A DNA stretch of 64,000 bases from Moritella sp. Urea-trap-13 (GCF_002836355.1 NZ_PJCA01000027.1:434281-498280), one strand, 5' to 3'; positions 1 to 9,197 are shown, counted from the stretch's first letter. The notes: a model not told the origin generated them from the sequence alone. Made by a program: numbers and translations.

Positions 1-1280
1 TGATAATTTAGCTGTAGTCCAAGCATGGTGCTATTGCCTTTAGTACTTACATCGAAGTCATCAAGACCAATAGTATCTTTAATTCTGGTAGTTTCGTATC
101 TCGCATAAGTAAGGCCCATATCAAAACTTAATGACCGACTCGCAAAATAGGTTAATCCAACACTGAAGTTGGTTTTTTGATCAAAGGGTATCGAGAAGGT
201 CGCGCTTTCGGTGGATTTTTCTGTTGAAGCACCACCACGTAGCAAGATGACATCGTTTAGTTTATAACTGACCGCAAACGCAAATTTCCAACTATCTTCC
301 GCATTTACTGATTCAGTTAAACATTGTCCTTGCGGTAAGTTAAATCCAGCGTTAGCAGGGCAGTCGGGATGTGCGACTGAAATGGAATCTAGATTTTCCC
401 AGCCATACCAAGCGAGTGAATATTGTATTGCTAATCTAGGGTCAAGTTGGTGGACACCCGATAGGGTTGTTTCACTTGGCACTGCCATTGAAAGTGTGGT
501 GGTATCTTGAAATACGAGGTCATTATTATTTGCTAGGGTGGTGAAATCGCCTTCAGTTTCAATGTCCGCTGCTGAGCGGTAAGATAAACCGAATTGATGG
601 CGTTTATTTATTTTATATAACACACCAATATCATATCTAAATCCGAGCCCAGAACCATGAAAGTCTTGATATATTTGACTTGGGTTAGCTGGATTTTGTG
701 CGCCATAATTAGTCGCAAGTTTATAATTACCATGGATAGCACTAACGCCAATGCCGAGGTAAAGTTTGTCTGTCAATTTGACTGCGACATTTGGATTTAT
801 TTCATAAGTGAACAAAGAACGTTGCCCGGTGACTATACCGGCAGGGTATCCACTATCATAGTTATTACGTACGTTATAATTTGAAAAAGTAGCAAAGCCA
901 AATGACCACTTTTTATTGAGCGGAAAGGCGAAATAGGCCGATGGTACAACGTAGTTATCACCAATACTGGTGTTATCTAATGCTTCTGACGCGCCATTTG
1001 AATAATACTCACCATTAATGTCTTTCTCAGATTTAACAAAAATAGCCGCAATCGCGATACTCGGGTATTTAAATGCAGCAGTGATCGCAGGGTTGACGGC
1101 GATATTGGCGAGGTTAGTGGTATCAGCCGCGCCGCCTGCACCTGCATTGCCAAGTTCGATAGCTGAGGTTGTTGAAGATTGATAGCTTGCTGCGTAAGTT
1201 AAAGGGCTGTAATAAGTTATGAGACACAGAAGAGCACTTAGATAGACGATAGGCGAATCACGGCTACAACTTTTTCTCAT
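1..1280 (-). CDS. FadL-family outer-membrane transporter, 3' end cut by window edge
   Basis: Outer-membrane beta-barrel of the FadL/TodX family, which moves long-chain fatty acids or other hydrophobic molecules across the outer membrane. Reading leftward from ATG at 1280 gives about 426 codons open to the window edge. Residues 1-31 look like a signal peptide ending near TYAA. The mature N-terminus has the family pattern ELGNAGAGGAADTT followed by NPAI, as in the FadL hatch region. The last visible residues (LGLQLNY) are an amphipathic strand, so probably only a few codons are missing. It lies downstream of the complete fadL at 1406-2647 and is clearly divergent from it. A terminator and its own Shine-Dalgarno (AAGGG at about 1288-1292) suggest separate expression. 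The substrate may not be a fatty acid; that cannot be told from sequence. Confidence 0.85.
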   Translation of the reverse strand, partial: MRKSCSRDSPIVYLSALLCLITYYSPLTYAASYQSSTTSAIELGNAGAGGAADTTNLANIAVNPAITAAFKYPSIAIAAIFVKSEKDINGEYYSNGASEALDNTSIGDNYVVPSAYFAFPLNKKWSFGFATFSNYNVRNNYDSGYPAGIVTGQRSLFTYEINPNVAVKLTDKLYLGIGVSAIHGNYKLATNYGAQNPANPSQIYQDFHGSGLGFRYDIGVLYKINKRHQFGLSYRSAADIETEGDFTTLANNNDLVFQDTTTLSMAVPSETTLSGVHQLDPRLAIQYSLAWYGWENLDSISVAHPDCPANAGFNLPQGQCLTESVNAEDSWKFAFAVSYKLNDVILLRGGASTEKSTESATFSIPFDQKTNFSVGLTYFASRSLSFDMGLTYARYETTRIKDTIGLDDFDVSTKGNSTMLGLQLNY

Positions 1281-1288
1281 ATTTATTC

Positions 1289-1314
1289 CCTTAAAATGAT
1301 GCTTTATTTTAAGG
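1289..1314 (-). promoter_or_regulatory. Hairpin overlapping the Shine-Dalgarno of the FadL-like gene
   Basis: CCTTAAAAT (1289-1297) and ATTTTAAGG (1306-1314) form a perfect 9-bp inverted repeat with an 8-nt loop. In the minus-strand mRNA the 3' arm ends in the AAGGG that sits 8 nt before the ATG at 1280, so folding would hide the ribosome-binding site. It could equally be a DNA operator. This is seen in sequence; the role is inferred. Confidence 0.4.
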
Positions 1315-1326
1315 TTAGTAGAAAAT

Positions 1327-1354
1327 AAAAATAGCGCCTGATGACGCTATTTTT
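1327..1354 (-). terminator. Rho-independent terminator after fadL
   Basis: Perfect 10-bp stem (AAAAATAGCG at 1327-1336, CGCTATTTTT at 1345-1354) with an 8-nt loop. On the minus strand it is followed by a T-rich tail. It lies 52 nt past the fadL stop codon and separates fadL from the downstream FadL-like gene. Confidence 0.8.
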
Positions 1355-1405
1355 ATTATTGTATTTAACTACTTCCGTTTAGAAAGTCGGCTTAACTAAA
1401 TAAGC

Positions 1406-2647
1406 TTAGAAACGGTAGTTGGCTTGTGCCGAAGCAATAATTGCATCACCAGAAGATTTAAAGTCGTAAGTTAATGGACCCGCAGATTCAGTAAAATCAA
1501 CTTCCGTTGAGTAGATATAAGCCACACCAAAATCAAGGCTTAGAGCTGGATTTACGTTGTAAGTCGCACCAGCTGTGTACCAGAAACGGTCAGATTCAGG
1601 GATGCTCAGCGTTGTTTCACCTGCTGATTCATCATAAGCGAAACCAGCACGTAATACGATTTGATCTATGGTGTATTCTGCACCAACTGAGTAACGGATA
1701 TTATCATCAAAGGTTTCATCTTTTATGAACAACGCTTTTTCATCACTAGATTGTACTGCTTTCAACTCTTCGAATTTACTCCACTGTGTCCAAAGTACGC
1801 TGTATGTAACTGCAAATTTTTCTGTTAATGCATGATAGCCAGAAAATTCGGCTGTTGCTGGTAATGGTAGGTCAAGACCTGCATCTACAGGTGCATTATT
1901 ACTTGTAGCACCTGTAAATGTACCTTCAAAGTCCATATCGACTTGAGAACGATACGCTAGGCCAATACGGTTTGCTTCATTGAATTCAAATAACACACCA
2001 GCGTTCCAGCCGAAGCCCCAAGTATCACCTTCCATTGCAAAGTATGAATCATCAGGGTTACCACCACCTACAGATACGTCACCTAAATAACGATCTACTG
2101 TTGCTGTGCCGTATGTTGCATTTAAACCGAGGCCTAAGCTTAGTTGCTCAGTCGCTTTAAATGAGATGCTTGGGTTAATGTTAAACGTCATTAAGTCTGT
2201 TGTACCAGCGCCCGTACCTGCTGCGTAGTCTTTTTCAAACTCTGTCGCTACACCGTAAGTCGAAAATAAACCAAGACCAACTGCAAATTTATCATTGATT
2301 GGTTGGATGAAGTACGTAGCAGGCACAAAAGCGCTATGTACGATATCATCAGCATCTAAACGACTTGGATTGTTACCATGGTAAGGCGAACCATCTTTGA
2401 CACCCTCAATATTTACATCTGGTGCTACATAAGAACCGACAATAGTGAACTCAGCTTGTTTAAATAGTGACATTGCAGCAGGGTTACGTGCAAGAACAGA
2501 AGCGTTATCGGCAACGGCTGCTTCACCAGCAAAAGCTCGTCCAAGACCAGATGCTGAATGTTCGCTTACTTGGAAACCAGCAGCGGAAGATTGCGCAGTT
2601 ACCAGCAGTAGGGCTGTAGCAAGCGTTGTTTTTTGAAATTTAGACAT
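1406..2647 (-). CDS. fadL: Long-chain fatty acid outer-membrane transporter FadL
   Basis: 413-residue FadL-family porin that brings exogenous long-chain fatty acids across the outer membrane. Residues 1-23 form a signal peptide (LLLVTAQSSAA, then GFQVSEHS). The mature N-terminus shows the FadL hatch features (SGLGRAFAGEAAVADNASVLARNPAAM). The C-terminus ends in YRF, the aromatic residue that the BAM machinery recognises. The length is close to E. coli FadL (446). A FadR-type operator at 2747-2763, about 100 bp upstream, links the gene to the fadIJ operon at 12-15 kb, which has the same kind of site. A strong terminator follows. The family call is secure; the substrate call rests on the FadR site and on similarity. 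Confidence 0.9.
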   Translation of the reverse strand: MSKFQKTTLATALLLVTAQSSAAGFQVSEHSASGLGRAFAGEAAVADNASVLARNPAAMSLFKQAEFTIVGSYVAPDVNIEGVKDGSPYHGNNPSRLDADDIVHSAFVPATYFIQPINDKFAVGLGLFSTYGVATEFEKDYAAGTGAGTTDLMTFNINPSISFKATEQLSLGLGLNATYGTATVDRYLGDVSVGGGNPDDSYFAMEGDTWGFGWNAGVLFEFNEANRIGLAYRSQVDMDFEGTFTGATSNNAPVDAGLDLPLPATAEFSGYHALTEKFAVTYSVLWTQWSKFEELKAVQSSDEKALFIKDETFDDNIRYSVGAEYTIDQIVLRAGFAYDESAGETTLSIPESDRFWYTAGATYNVNPALSLDFGVAYIYSTEVDFTESAGPLTYDFKSSGDAIIASAQANYRF

Positions 2648-3130
2648 GATTAATTACTCATTTTTATAAGTTTTATTTTGTTTAACTCGCTACTGGTAGC
2701 CCACTGAATAGAAAAACAAAGTTCCTTTTGTTTATCGCTAAAGAGTTCAGGTCAGACCAGTTGTCGATAGTATGAGTAAATAGTAACTGCTTGTTCATGC
2801 TTTGTAATTAATAATAATTACAGGGTGTGTTGTTTTGTTATTAAGGCTTGACGTTTCTAGTGAAAAATAGTTAACCGGCGTGCTCGCGTTAAGTGTTTGA
2901 AAATAATGATTTAATTTGAGGGTACACGTGTTGTTATTAAATTGTTATCAATCGGCAGTTTGATTAGAGTACTTATTCTGATACTTGCTAAGTCAAAGTT
3001 AATGTTTAAATTTGTGATCAAGATCAAGTAATCGTGTCAATCTTTTTTGAGACTAATTTTTGGTAAGTGTCACGTCTGTCACGTTTTACTTTATTATTGT
3101 TTATAATACATACAAAGGCTTATAACAAAA
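2648..3130. other. Intergenic region between fadL and the fbp terminator
   Basis: No convincing ORF. Besides the FadR site it holds an 8-bp direct repeat TGTCACGT-C-TGTCACGT at 3068-3084. It also has a CRP/FNR-like sequence GTGATCAAGATCAA at 3014-3027. Both lie well upstream of fadL, so their target is uncertain. Confidence 0.5.
2747..2763. promoter_or_regulatory. FadR-type operator upstream of fadL
   Basis: The minus strand reads AACTGGTCTGACCTGAA, an excellent match to the FadR consensus AACTGGTCNGACCAGTT. It is centred about 107 bp upstream of the fadL ATG. A short inverted repeat AAACAAA-N6-TTTGTTT (2714-2733) lies between it and the gene. FadR represses fad genes until long-chain acyl-CoA releases it. 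Confidence 0.75.
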
Positions 3131-3169
3131 AAAGCCACGTCATCTTCTTAATAGAGGATGACGTGGCTT
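3125..3169 (-). terminator. Rho-independent terminator after fbp
   Basis: Stem AAGCCACGTCATC (3132-3144) with GATGACGTGGCTT (3157-3169), extendable by a wobble-containing TTC/GAG. On the minus strand it is followed by TTTTTTGTTATA. It lies 38 nt past the fbp stop. Confidence 0.88.
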
Positions 3170-3207
3170 AAAAGTATTACTTAAAGAAGAAACTAAGCTT
3201 CTTCTTT

Positions 3208-4221
3208 CTATTTATCTTTATACTCGGCCATAAACTGATGTGCGGTATCCATCATGTCTACAGAACCAGTGAAGAAAGGTACACGTTGATGTAATTCTTT
3301 TGGTTTTAGATCTAAGATTGGTGTGTAACCATCTGTCGCTAATGCACCGGCTTGTTCAGCAAGGAAAGCCATTGGGTTGCACTCGTATAATAAGCGTAGT
3401 TTACCCGTTGGTGCTTGTGCCGTTTGTGGGTAAATGTAGATGCCGCCTTTAAGCAGGTTACGATGGAAGTCAGAAACTAAAGAACCGATGTAACGAGATG
3501 TATAAGGACGGTTCGTAGTGTCATCTTCTTCTTGGCAATACTTAATGTATTTTTTCACGCCCATTGGGAATTTGCTGTAGTTACCTTCATTGATCGAATA
3601 GATTTTACCAGATTTAGGGAAGGACAATGCTTCATGTGACAAGCAGAATACGCCAATAGATGGATCGTAAGTGAAACCATGAACGCCATTACCGGTTGTA
3701 AATACCAGCATGGTTGATGAACCATATACCACATAACCTGCAGCTACTTGTTTACGGCCAACTTGTAAGAAGTCATCCATTGATACTGGACCGCCAACTG
3801 GTGATATACGACGGTAGATAGAGAAAATTGTACCAACAGAAACGTTAACATCGATGTTTGATGAGCCGTCTAGGGGATCCATTAATACTACATAGTTAGC
3901 ATTACGGCTGTTTTGATTGTCGAAAAATACATAATGATCTTCTTCTTCAGAAGCAATACCACAAACTTCGCCACGTGCCATTAAAGCATTTTTAAATACT
4001 TCGTTTGCATACATATCGAGTTTTTGCTGTTCTTCGCCTTGGATGTTTTCAATGCCACTTGCACCCGTTATATCAACTAAACCAGCTTTATTGATTTCGC
4101 GGTTTACAATTTTAGCCGCAAGTTTGATTGAACTTAATAATGCTGTTAATTCACCTTTTGCATGAGGAAAATCAGATTGATTCTCAACGATGAACTCACC
4201 AAGTGTTTTATGTATAGACAT
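3208..4221 (-). CDS. fbp: Class I fructose-1,6-bisphosphatase
   Basis: Hydrolyses fructose-1,6-bisphosphate to fructose-6-phosphate plus phosphate, the committed cytosolic step of gluconeogenesis. The 337 residues match the class I family (E. coli Fbp has 332). The metal and phosphate site [12 protein letters not shown] starts at D115, preceded by the acidic cluster ASEEED (about 90-95) that supplies further magnesium ligands. The C-terminal half has the substrate-site segment [20 protein letters not shown]-like (here AGALATDG). It appears monocistronic, with a terminator directly downstream and about 330 nt of non-coding sequence upstream. A neighbouring fatty-acid degradation locus fits growth on gluconeogenic carbon, but no shared operator was found at fbp. 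Confidence 0.96.
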   Translation of the reverse strand: MSIHKTLGEFIVENQSDFPHAKGELTALLSSIKLAAKIVNREINKAGLVDITGASGIENIQGEEQQKLDMYANEVFKNALMARGEVCGIASEEEDHYVFFDNQNSRNANYVVLMDPLDGSSNIDVNVSVGTIFSIYRRISPVGGPVSMDDFLQVGRKQVAAGYVVYGSSTMLVFTTGNGVHGFTYDPSIGVFCLSHEALSFPKSGKIYSINEGNYSKFPMGVKKYIKYCQEEDDTTNRPYTSRYIGSLVSDFHRNLLKGGIYIYPQTAQAPTGKLRLLYECNPMAFLAEQAGALATDGYTPILDLKPKELHQRVPFFTGSVDMMDTAHQFMAEYKDK

Positions 4222-4553
4222 TTCAATTCCCTAATAAAGCAATAATTAAATCCGATAACTGAATCCATTTTGCGCTTTTTTAAGGTGGATATCTAGTGCG
4301 GGCAATAGATAAATGTATGTAATTTGTAGATTCACTTGTTAACTTTCAGTTAATGCAAGTAAGCTTTCAGGTGAAAGGCTTAATTGCTCATATGAATCTT
4401 TCATTTTCATATTCGAGAGAGGTTGTTTAATGTTCGAGCATTTATTGTCGGGTTTTGAATGTTCGATTTCGAGCATTTTGGGCGTGTTGTTATCTTCATA
4501 AACGAAATTGGCGCCATCGATAGACGCCAGTTGGTCTTATTATGGATAAAAAA
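4222..4553. other. Intergenic region between fbp and batD
   Basis: Presumed fbp promoter region. Near its left end (4509-4529) TGGCG and CGCCA form a short stem that on the minus strand is followed by ATTTCGTTT, a weak candidate terminator for the bat operon. Nothing else recognisable. Confidence 0.4.
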
Positions 4554-6293
4554 TTATGGATTGAGCTGGGTTTTAATACCAGATTGTTGCGATTTTGTTA
4601 TGGCTTGTTTTGAGCTTCTTAACTTGGTTAATTGCGCCAATAATTCTTGGCCATTCCAATTCGATGACGCAGTCGTTTTAGCATAATTAAAGCTAAGTAG
4701 ATCTTGGCAAGCCTGCTGACATTCTTGACTCATTGGTAGTGAGGCTAGACGTGGATTTTTGATCTCGGGCCATTGTTGTTTACACCAAGCATGTAATAGC
4801 TGGCTACTTTGCTGCGCATCATTGTTTTTCAGTGCAGATTTTAATTGCGGCCAGACATTATCGAGCTTAGCTGTGTCTGCTACCTGCGGTTTAACGGTCT
4901 GCTGGCGACCTTTACGTAACATAAACCAAGTAACGCAGGTCAATAACCATAGTCCAGCAAAGATAAAGGTTAACCAACGCCATATTGGTGATTCAGTTGC
5001 TGCTGGTGCTTGTATATTTAGCTTGTCACTGTTAGTTACTGAGCTTGCTTGAGCATCTATGCTGTTAGAATTGTTGATAATGGCTGCACTATTTTCATTT
5101 GCTACGATAGTGACTGTTTTAGCTGGTAGTGTTGCCCATTCTTGTTTTTGGCTTTTGCTATTAAACCAAGGTACAGATATCTCCGGTAATGTCAGTTCGC
5201 CAACTTGATTTGGAATGATGGCAAAGCTGAGTACTTGTTGCGCGAAATAATTACCTTGTTGTGCAAAGCTGGTTAACTGCGGTTTATCAGGGTAGATCTT
5301 GACTTTTTTAGGCCAGGTGATTGCTAAATCGGGAAGGGCTGATTTATTTACGTTCGCAGCGGTTAATGTAATGGTACGAGTGATAGGCTCACCTTGTTGA
5401 TAAGTGTCTTGCAATGGCTGCAGTTCTTCGTCTAGCTGTACAAAATCGCTGACTAACCATTCGCCTTTATACGTATTGGGTTGTGCCTGTATATTTAAAT
5501 TTAAGGTGTCTGCTTGGATAATGACTGGCGTTGCTGGTCCAGAACGATAGCCACGCTTAGCGGTGCTTACCTGACCTTCAAAGCGACTAGGTGTGATCGC
5601 ACTAACGCCAGCGGTATTGATCGTGATAGCAAACTGACGCGTGATGGTTTGAAAACGTCGGCCGTTAATTATTTCACTGCTATTTTCATCTTTGCCTATT
5701 TGTTTCACTGTACCATCAGCAACTTCTGGCTCGGTGATGTTACCGGCTTGCATCTCGGTATTCTGGGCGATGTATAAAGTGGTGGTGTAAATAAACTGCT
5801 GCCCTACATAGACGGCCTTATCGGCTACATTGACCTTCAATTCTATATTACGATTATTAAGGCCACGTTCATTCGCTGTTGATGATGAAATAACGCTGAT
5901 GTTAATTGGTTTTGTTGTCGCGTTATTAATGCTAAATGCAGGAATGGTATAATGACCAACAGTGCGAGCCATTAATACCGTAGTGAACGTTGTTATATGA
6001 GATTTCTTGCCATTGATATAAGAGGTTTGGCTGCTTGTCGATGTTCTACCTACGACAAAATTTGCCAGCAGTGCTGAATTATCCCAATCACTGGCACTGA
6101 TACTTTCATTCGCACGGATCTCAAGAATGAAACTATTGCCTTGCACGATCGGATTCTTATTAACAGATGCAATCATTTTTAATGCCGCATTAGCCTGAAA
6201 GCTAAACGTAAATAGCAAGCTTGCAATAACGAGCATGCTCGCCATGAGTGAGAATTTAGAATCACGGCGATGTGTTTGTATTGCCTTTACCAT
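4554..6293 (-). CDS. batD: BatD-like aerotolerance protein
   Basis: Last gene of the Bat operon. BatD (oxygen-tolerance) proteins are membrane-anchored with a large periplasmic part; their molecular role is not settled. Residues 1-36 are a signal peptide (LLFTFSFQANA). A long beta-rich periplasmic region follows, with BatD-type Ig-like repeats (for example NPIVQGNSFILEIRANE, and KAVYVGQQFIYTTTLYIAQ, in the first 200 residues). A transmembrane helix near residues 435-460 (WRWLTFIFAGLWLLTCVTW) is followed by a cytoplasmic tail of about 120 residues. The 579 residues fit the family. The start overlaps the batB/C stop by 7 nt, and GGAGC precedes the ATG, so translation is probably coupled. Confidence 0.85.
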   Translation of the reverse strand: MVKAIQTHRRDSKFSLMASMLVIASLLFTFSFQANAALKMIASVNKNPIVQGNSFILEIRANESISASDWDNSALLANFVVGRTSTSSQTSYINGKKSHITTFTTVLMARTVGHYTIPAFSINNATTKPINISVISSSTANERGLNNRNIELKVNVADKAVYVGQQFIYTTTLYIAQNTEMQAGNITEPEVADGTVKQIGKDENSSEIINGRRFQTITRQFAITINTAGVSAITPSRFEGQVSTAKRGYRSGPATPVIIQADTLNLNIQAQPNTYKGEWLVSDFVQLDEELQPLQDTYQQGEPITRTITLTAANVNKSALPDLAITWPKKVKIYPDKPQLTSFAQQGNYFAQQVLSFAIIPNQVGELTLPEISVPWFNSKSQKQEWATLPAKTVTIVANENSAAIINNSNSIDAQASSVTNSDKLNIQAPAATESPIWRWLTFIFAGLWLLTCVTWFMLRKGRQQTVKPQVADTAKLDNVWPQLKSALKNNDAQQSSQLLHAWCKQQWPEIKNPRLASLPMSQECQQACQDLLSFNYAKTTASSNWNGQELLAQLTKLRSSKQAITKSQQSGIKTQLNP

Positions 6294-8230
6294 ATTTGCT
6301 CCGAACTGTTTTGCTGATTTGATTCAGCGTTACGTTGCTGACTTTCTATATACATTTTGTTTCTTAATAATAACGATGGATCATCAGGGATATTCCGCAG
6401 CCATTTTTGTAAGCGTTGTTGCTGCTCTTTTTCTAATGGCGTTTGTTGTGCTGCTGATAACCCCTGGCTGCTAGCCTCCTCTACATTTTCATTACTTTCA
6501 TCTTGTTGACCTGCTAAACCCGTTTTATCTTGATCATCTTGCTGGCTCTGACTGTCTTGCTGGTTCTGACTGTCTTGCTGGTTCTGACTGTCTTGCTGGT
6601 CCTGACTGTCTTGTTGGTTCTGACTGTCTTGCTGGTTCTGACTGTCTTGCTGGTTCTGACTGTCTTGCTGGTTCTGACTGTCTTGCTGGTTCTGACTGTC
6701 TTGCTGGTTCTGACTGTCTTGCTGGTTCTGACTGTCTTGCTGGCTCTGACTATCTTGCTGGCTCTGACTATCTTGCTGGCTCTGACTGTCTTGCTGGCTC
6801 TGACTGTCTTGCTGGCTCTGACTGTCTTGCTGGCTCTGACTGTCTTGCTGGCTCTGACTGTCTTGCTGGCTCTGACTGTCTTGCTGCTTTTTCATTTGCT
6901 TGGCGATTTCAAGATTACCTTTGGCATCGTTATTTTCAGGATCTAATTTTAACGCTTGCTCATAAGCTTTGGTGGCGTCATCAATATTACCCAGTTGCAT
7001 TAAGGCGTTACCTTGATTATATAAAGCGTTACTGCTGTTATCATCCGCCCACAGATCGATAGCTTGCTGATATTCTCCAGCCTTATACAAGGCGCTAGCT
7101 TGCCAGTTTGGATCCGAGAAAGTGTCTGCAGATTGTTGGTACTGTTTATCTTGATACAGTATTGCGCCATTTTCGTTACTGTTTTTCCATATCGACGTGT
7201 CCGTCGCATAGCTTGGTTCTGGTTGTAGCAAAAATACCAGGAAGAAACTGAAAAATAGCTGTTTACGAAAACTAAATGCCGCTAATAACGCGATCAAAGG
7301 CAGTAACCAAATTCCATCATCATTACGTTGCTCTGTGGTGAGTTCCGTCTTCTGATTATTCTTAAAAAGGAGCGAATGATTAAACAAATCATTGAGTGGC
7401 TGGCTACCGTGGGTGATCACTTGTACTTTTCCTGAATTTGTTTGTGCAGTTTCTTTTAATAGACGGGCGTCAAGTTGCGGCACGACAATAGTACCTTGAT
7501 TGTTTTTAAGCAATTGGCCATCAATAAGTTTAATCGGCGCGCCTTGCGTTGTGCCTAAGCCAAGAATCGATAAGCTGTAGTCTGTATCTGCCAATAACGC
7601 GTTGATGCTATCAGCCTGAACTGCATTTATACCATCAGTCACCAGTAATATTTGGCCTTGCTGATAACCTGCGTTGGTTAACAATTCGATTGCCTGACGG
7701 ATACCTGCTTCTGGCTTAGAGCCTTTCACCGGCATAATTTCTGGTGACAAATTTGGCAACAAATTCAGTAGGGTGCTGGTATCTGTTGTTAATGGCGAGA
7801 TAACAAAGGCATCACCGGCATAGGCGACTAAGCCTATTTCACCTTCTTTAATGGCATTAAGAATATCGGTGCTTTTAAAACGTAATTGTGCCAAACGATT
7901 GGGTTTTAGATCGGTTGCGCGCATAGATAGCGACATGTCTAATACCATGACTTTAGCTTGCGAGATACTGGCAACAGGGCGTTCGGTATAGCTAAAGCTC
8001 GGGCCTGATAATGCGATTGTGGTCAGTACCCAAATGCAGACTAGCGGTATAAATAAATTATTAGATTTTGTTGCTGGTTGATGCTGAGCCAATAAAAATT
8101 TAGCTATCTCAGGCGACAGCACTGCATGCCAGCCTTTCGCTTGATCGTTTTTGCGGAAATACCAAGCAAGGGCAATGAGTGGCAATAACGCCAACAGCCA
8201 CAATGGACGTAATAACATAAAATCAGTCAT
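6287..8230 (-). CDS. batB: BatB/BatC-type VWA plus TPR membrane protein with Gln-rich repeat
   Basis: Fusion of BatB (membrane VWA protein) and BatC (TPR protein). N-terminal membrane helices are followed by a von Willebrand A domain (about residues 88-270) with the MIDAS variant DMSLS, then a further hydrophobic segment near 310-345 ending in a signal-like PEPSYA. A TPR unit follows (NALYNQGNALMQLGNIDDAT). Next comes a low-complexity region of 19 six-residue units of the type QQDSQ(S/N/D), before a polar C-terminus. VWA-TPR fusions are common in gammaproteobacterial Bat operons, but the QQDSQ tract is unusually long and regular. The gene overlaps batA by 8 nt and batD by 7 nt. The family call is sure; the function of the repeat is unknown. 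Confidence 0.88.
   Translation of the reverse strand: MTDFMLLRPLWLLALLPLIALAWYFRKNDQAKGWHAVLSPEIAKFLLAQHQPATKSNNLFIPLVCIWVLTTIALSGPSFSYTERPVASISQAKVMVLDMSLSMRATDLKPNRLAQLRFKSTDILNAIKEGEIGLVAYAGDAFVISPLTTDTSTLLNLLPNLSPEIMPVKGSKPEAGIRQAIELLTNAGYQQGQILLVTDGINAVQADSINALLADTDYSLSILGLGTTQGAPIKLIDGQLLKNNQGTIVVPQLDARLLKETAQTNSGKVQVITHGSQPLNDLFNHSLLFKNNQKTELTTEQRNDDGIWLLPLIALLAAFSFRKQLFFSFFLVFLLQPEPSYATDTSIWKNSNENGAILYQDKQYQQSADTFSDPNWQASALYKAGEYQQAIDLWADDNSSNALYNQGNALMQLGNIDDATKAYEQALKLDPENNDAKGNLEIAKQMKKQQDSQSQQDSQSQQDSQSQQDSQSQQDSQSQQDSQSQQDSQSQQDSQSQQDSQNQQDSQNQQDSQNQQDSQNQQDSQNQQDSQNQQDSQNQQDSQDQQDSQNQQDSQNQQDSQSQQDDQDKTGLAGQQDESNENVEEASSQGLSAAQQTPLEKEQQQRLQKWLRNIPDDPSLLLRNKMYIESQQRNAESNQQNSSEQIW
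6541..6886. repeat. 19 tandem 18-bp units inside batB/C
   Basis: Units of GCTGG(C/T)TCTGACTGTCTT repeat without gaps from 6541 to 6882, plus a partial GCTG. From the right, units 19 to 12 encode the serine form, units 11 to 5 the asparagine form, then one aspartate, two asparagine and one serine form. Two units carry TATCTT instead of TGTCTT and one starts GTTGG. The blocks of identical variants show recent unit-by-unit expansion. Any gain or loss keeps the reading frame. Confidence 0.97.
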
Positions 8231-9197
8231 GGCGCGCTCCTTGACGTAGACAGCAGGCGAAAATTGACAGCAATAATGCGATTGCTAGTGGCCAATGGAA
8301 TAGATCGGTTTGTGGTCTAAATTGCTGTTGCGCTTGTTCAACAGGCTCTAGTTTGTCGAGTTCGGCATAGATCGCCACTAAGCTCTCGGCATCACGCGCA
8401 CGGAAGTATTGGCCACCAGTTTGTGCTGCGATGGTCTTTAACGTTGTCTCATCCAAATCTCGAGATGGGTCGACTTTCTGATTACCGAATAACGTGCGTT
8501 GGTAATAAGCATCAGCTCCGACACCGATAGTGTAGATTTTAACACCTTGCTCTTGAGCAAATTTAGCCGCTTCAAGTGGTTTCACTTCACCGGCATTATT
8601 CTGGCCATCAGTAAGCAAGATCAATACCTTTTGCGGATTGTCAGCTTGATCAAAACGTTTTAAGGCTAAGCCAATACCTTCACCTATGGCGGTCTGCTCA
8701 CCGACAAGGCCGAGTACCGCTTGTTGCATGTAGCCACTTACTGTTTTCAAATCGAACGTCAGTGGTGCTTGTAAGTAGGCATTATCAGCGAAGAAAATAA
8801 GCCCGACACGGTCGCCTTTACGTTGTTGGATAAAATCAGCAACCACGGTTTTCACCAATGATAAGCGGTCAACCATGCGGTTATTGATTTGCATATCTTC
8901 AACCTGCATCGAACCTGACAGATCTACCGCGAGCATCATTTCACGACCTTGCTGGGGAATGGACTGCGGCTCACCGATCCACATCGGGCGTGCCGCTGCG
9001 ATCACTAGGCACAACCACATTAAGGTTAATGGCCAGATGGCACGCGGCTTTTTACTTGCTGTGCTTGCCGCGGTCTCAATGTAAGGTAGATTTGGTAATA
9101 CTAATGGGGCTTGTGCTTGACCAGCCTGACTAAAAAAGCGAATCAGTGCGGGTAAGGGTAATAGGATTAACAGCCAAGGCCAGTTAAATTCAAACAT
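8223..9197 (-). CDS. batA: BatA-like VWA membrane protein
   Basis: Von Willebrand A protein of the aerotolerance operon, 324 residues. Hydrophobic segments flank the VWA domain: about 5-20 (WPWLLILLPLPALIRFF) and 55-73 at the N-terminus, and a C-terminal helix (WPLAIALLLSIFACCLRQ). The MIDAS metal site is canonical, DLSGSM near residue 90, with the downstream TDGQN segment typical of the domain. BatA is thought to form a membrane complex with BatB and to be a client of the MoxR ATPase encoded first in this operon. The start overlaps the DUF4381 stop by 8 nt and the end overlaps batB/C by 8 nt, which shows tight translational coupling. Confidence 0.9.
   Translation of the reverse strand: MFEFNWPWLLILLPLPALIRFFSQAGQAQAPLVLPNLPYIETAASTASKKPRAIWPLTLMWLCLVIAAARPMWIGEPQSIPQQGREMMLAVDLSGSMQVEDMQINNRMVDRLSLVKTVVADFIQQRKGDRVGLIFFADNAYLQAPLTFDLKTVSGYMQQAVLGLVGEQTAIGEGIGLALKRFDQADNPQKVLILLTDGQNNAGEVKPLEAAKFAQEQGVKIYTIGVGADAYYQRTLFGNQKVDPSRDLDETTLKTIAAQTGGQYFRARDAESLVAIYAELDKLEPVEQAQQQFRPQTDLFHWPLAIALLLSIFACCLRQGARHD

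Noticed and set aside
6541-6886. Possible CRISPR array
   Set aside because: Units are contiguous with no variable spacers and encode a regular peptide in frame.
6530-6946. 138-codon plus-strand ORF of LLVLTV repeats
   Set aside because: It is the complementary reading of the 18-bp array in batB/C, has no ribosome-binding site, and stays open only because the repeat length is a multiple of three.
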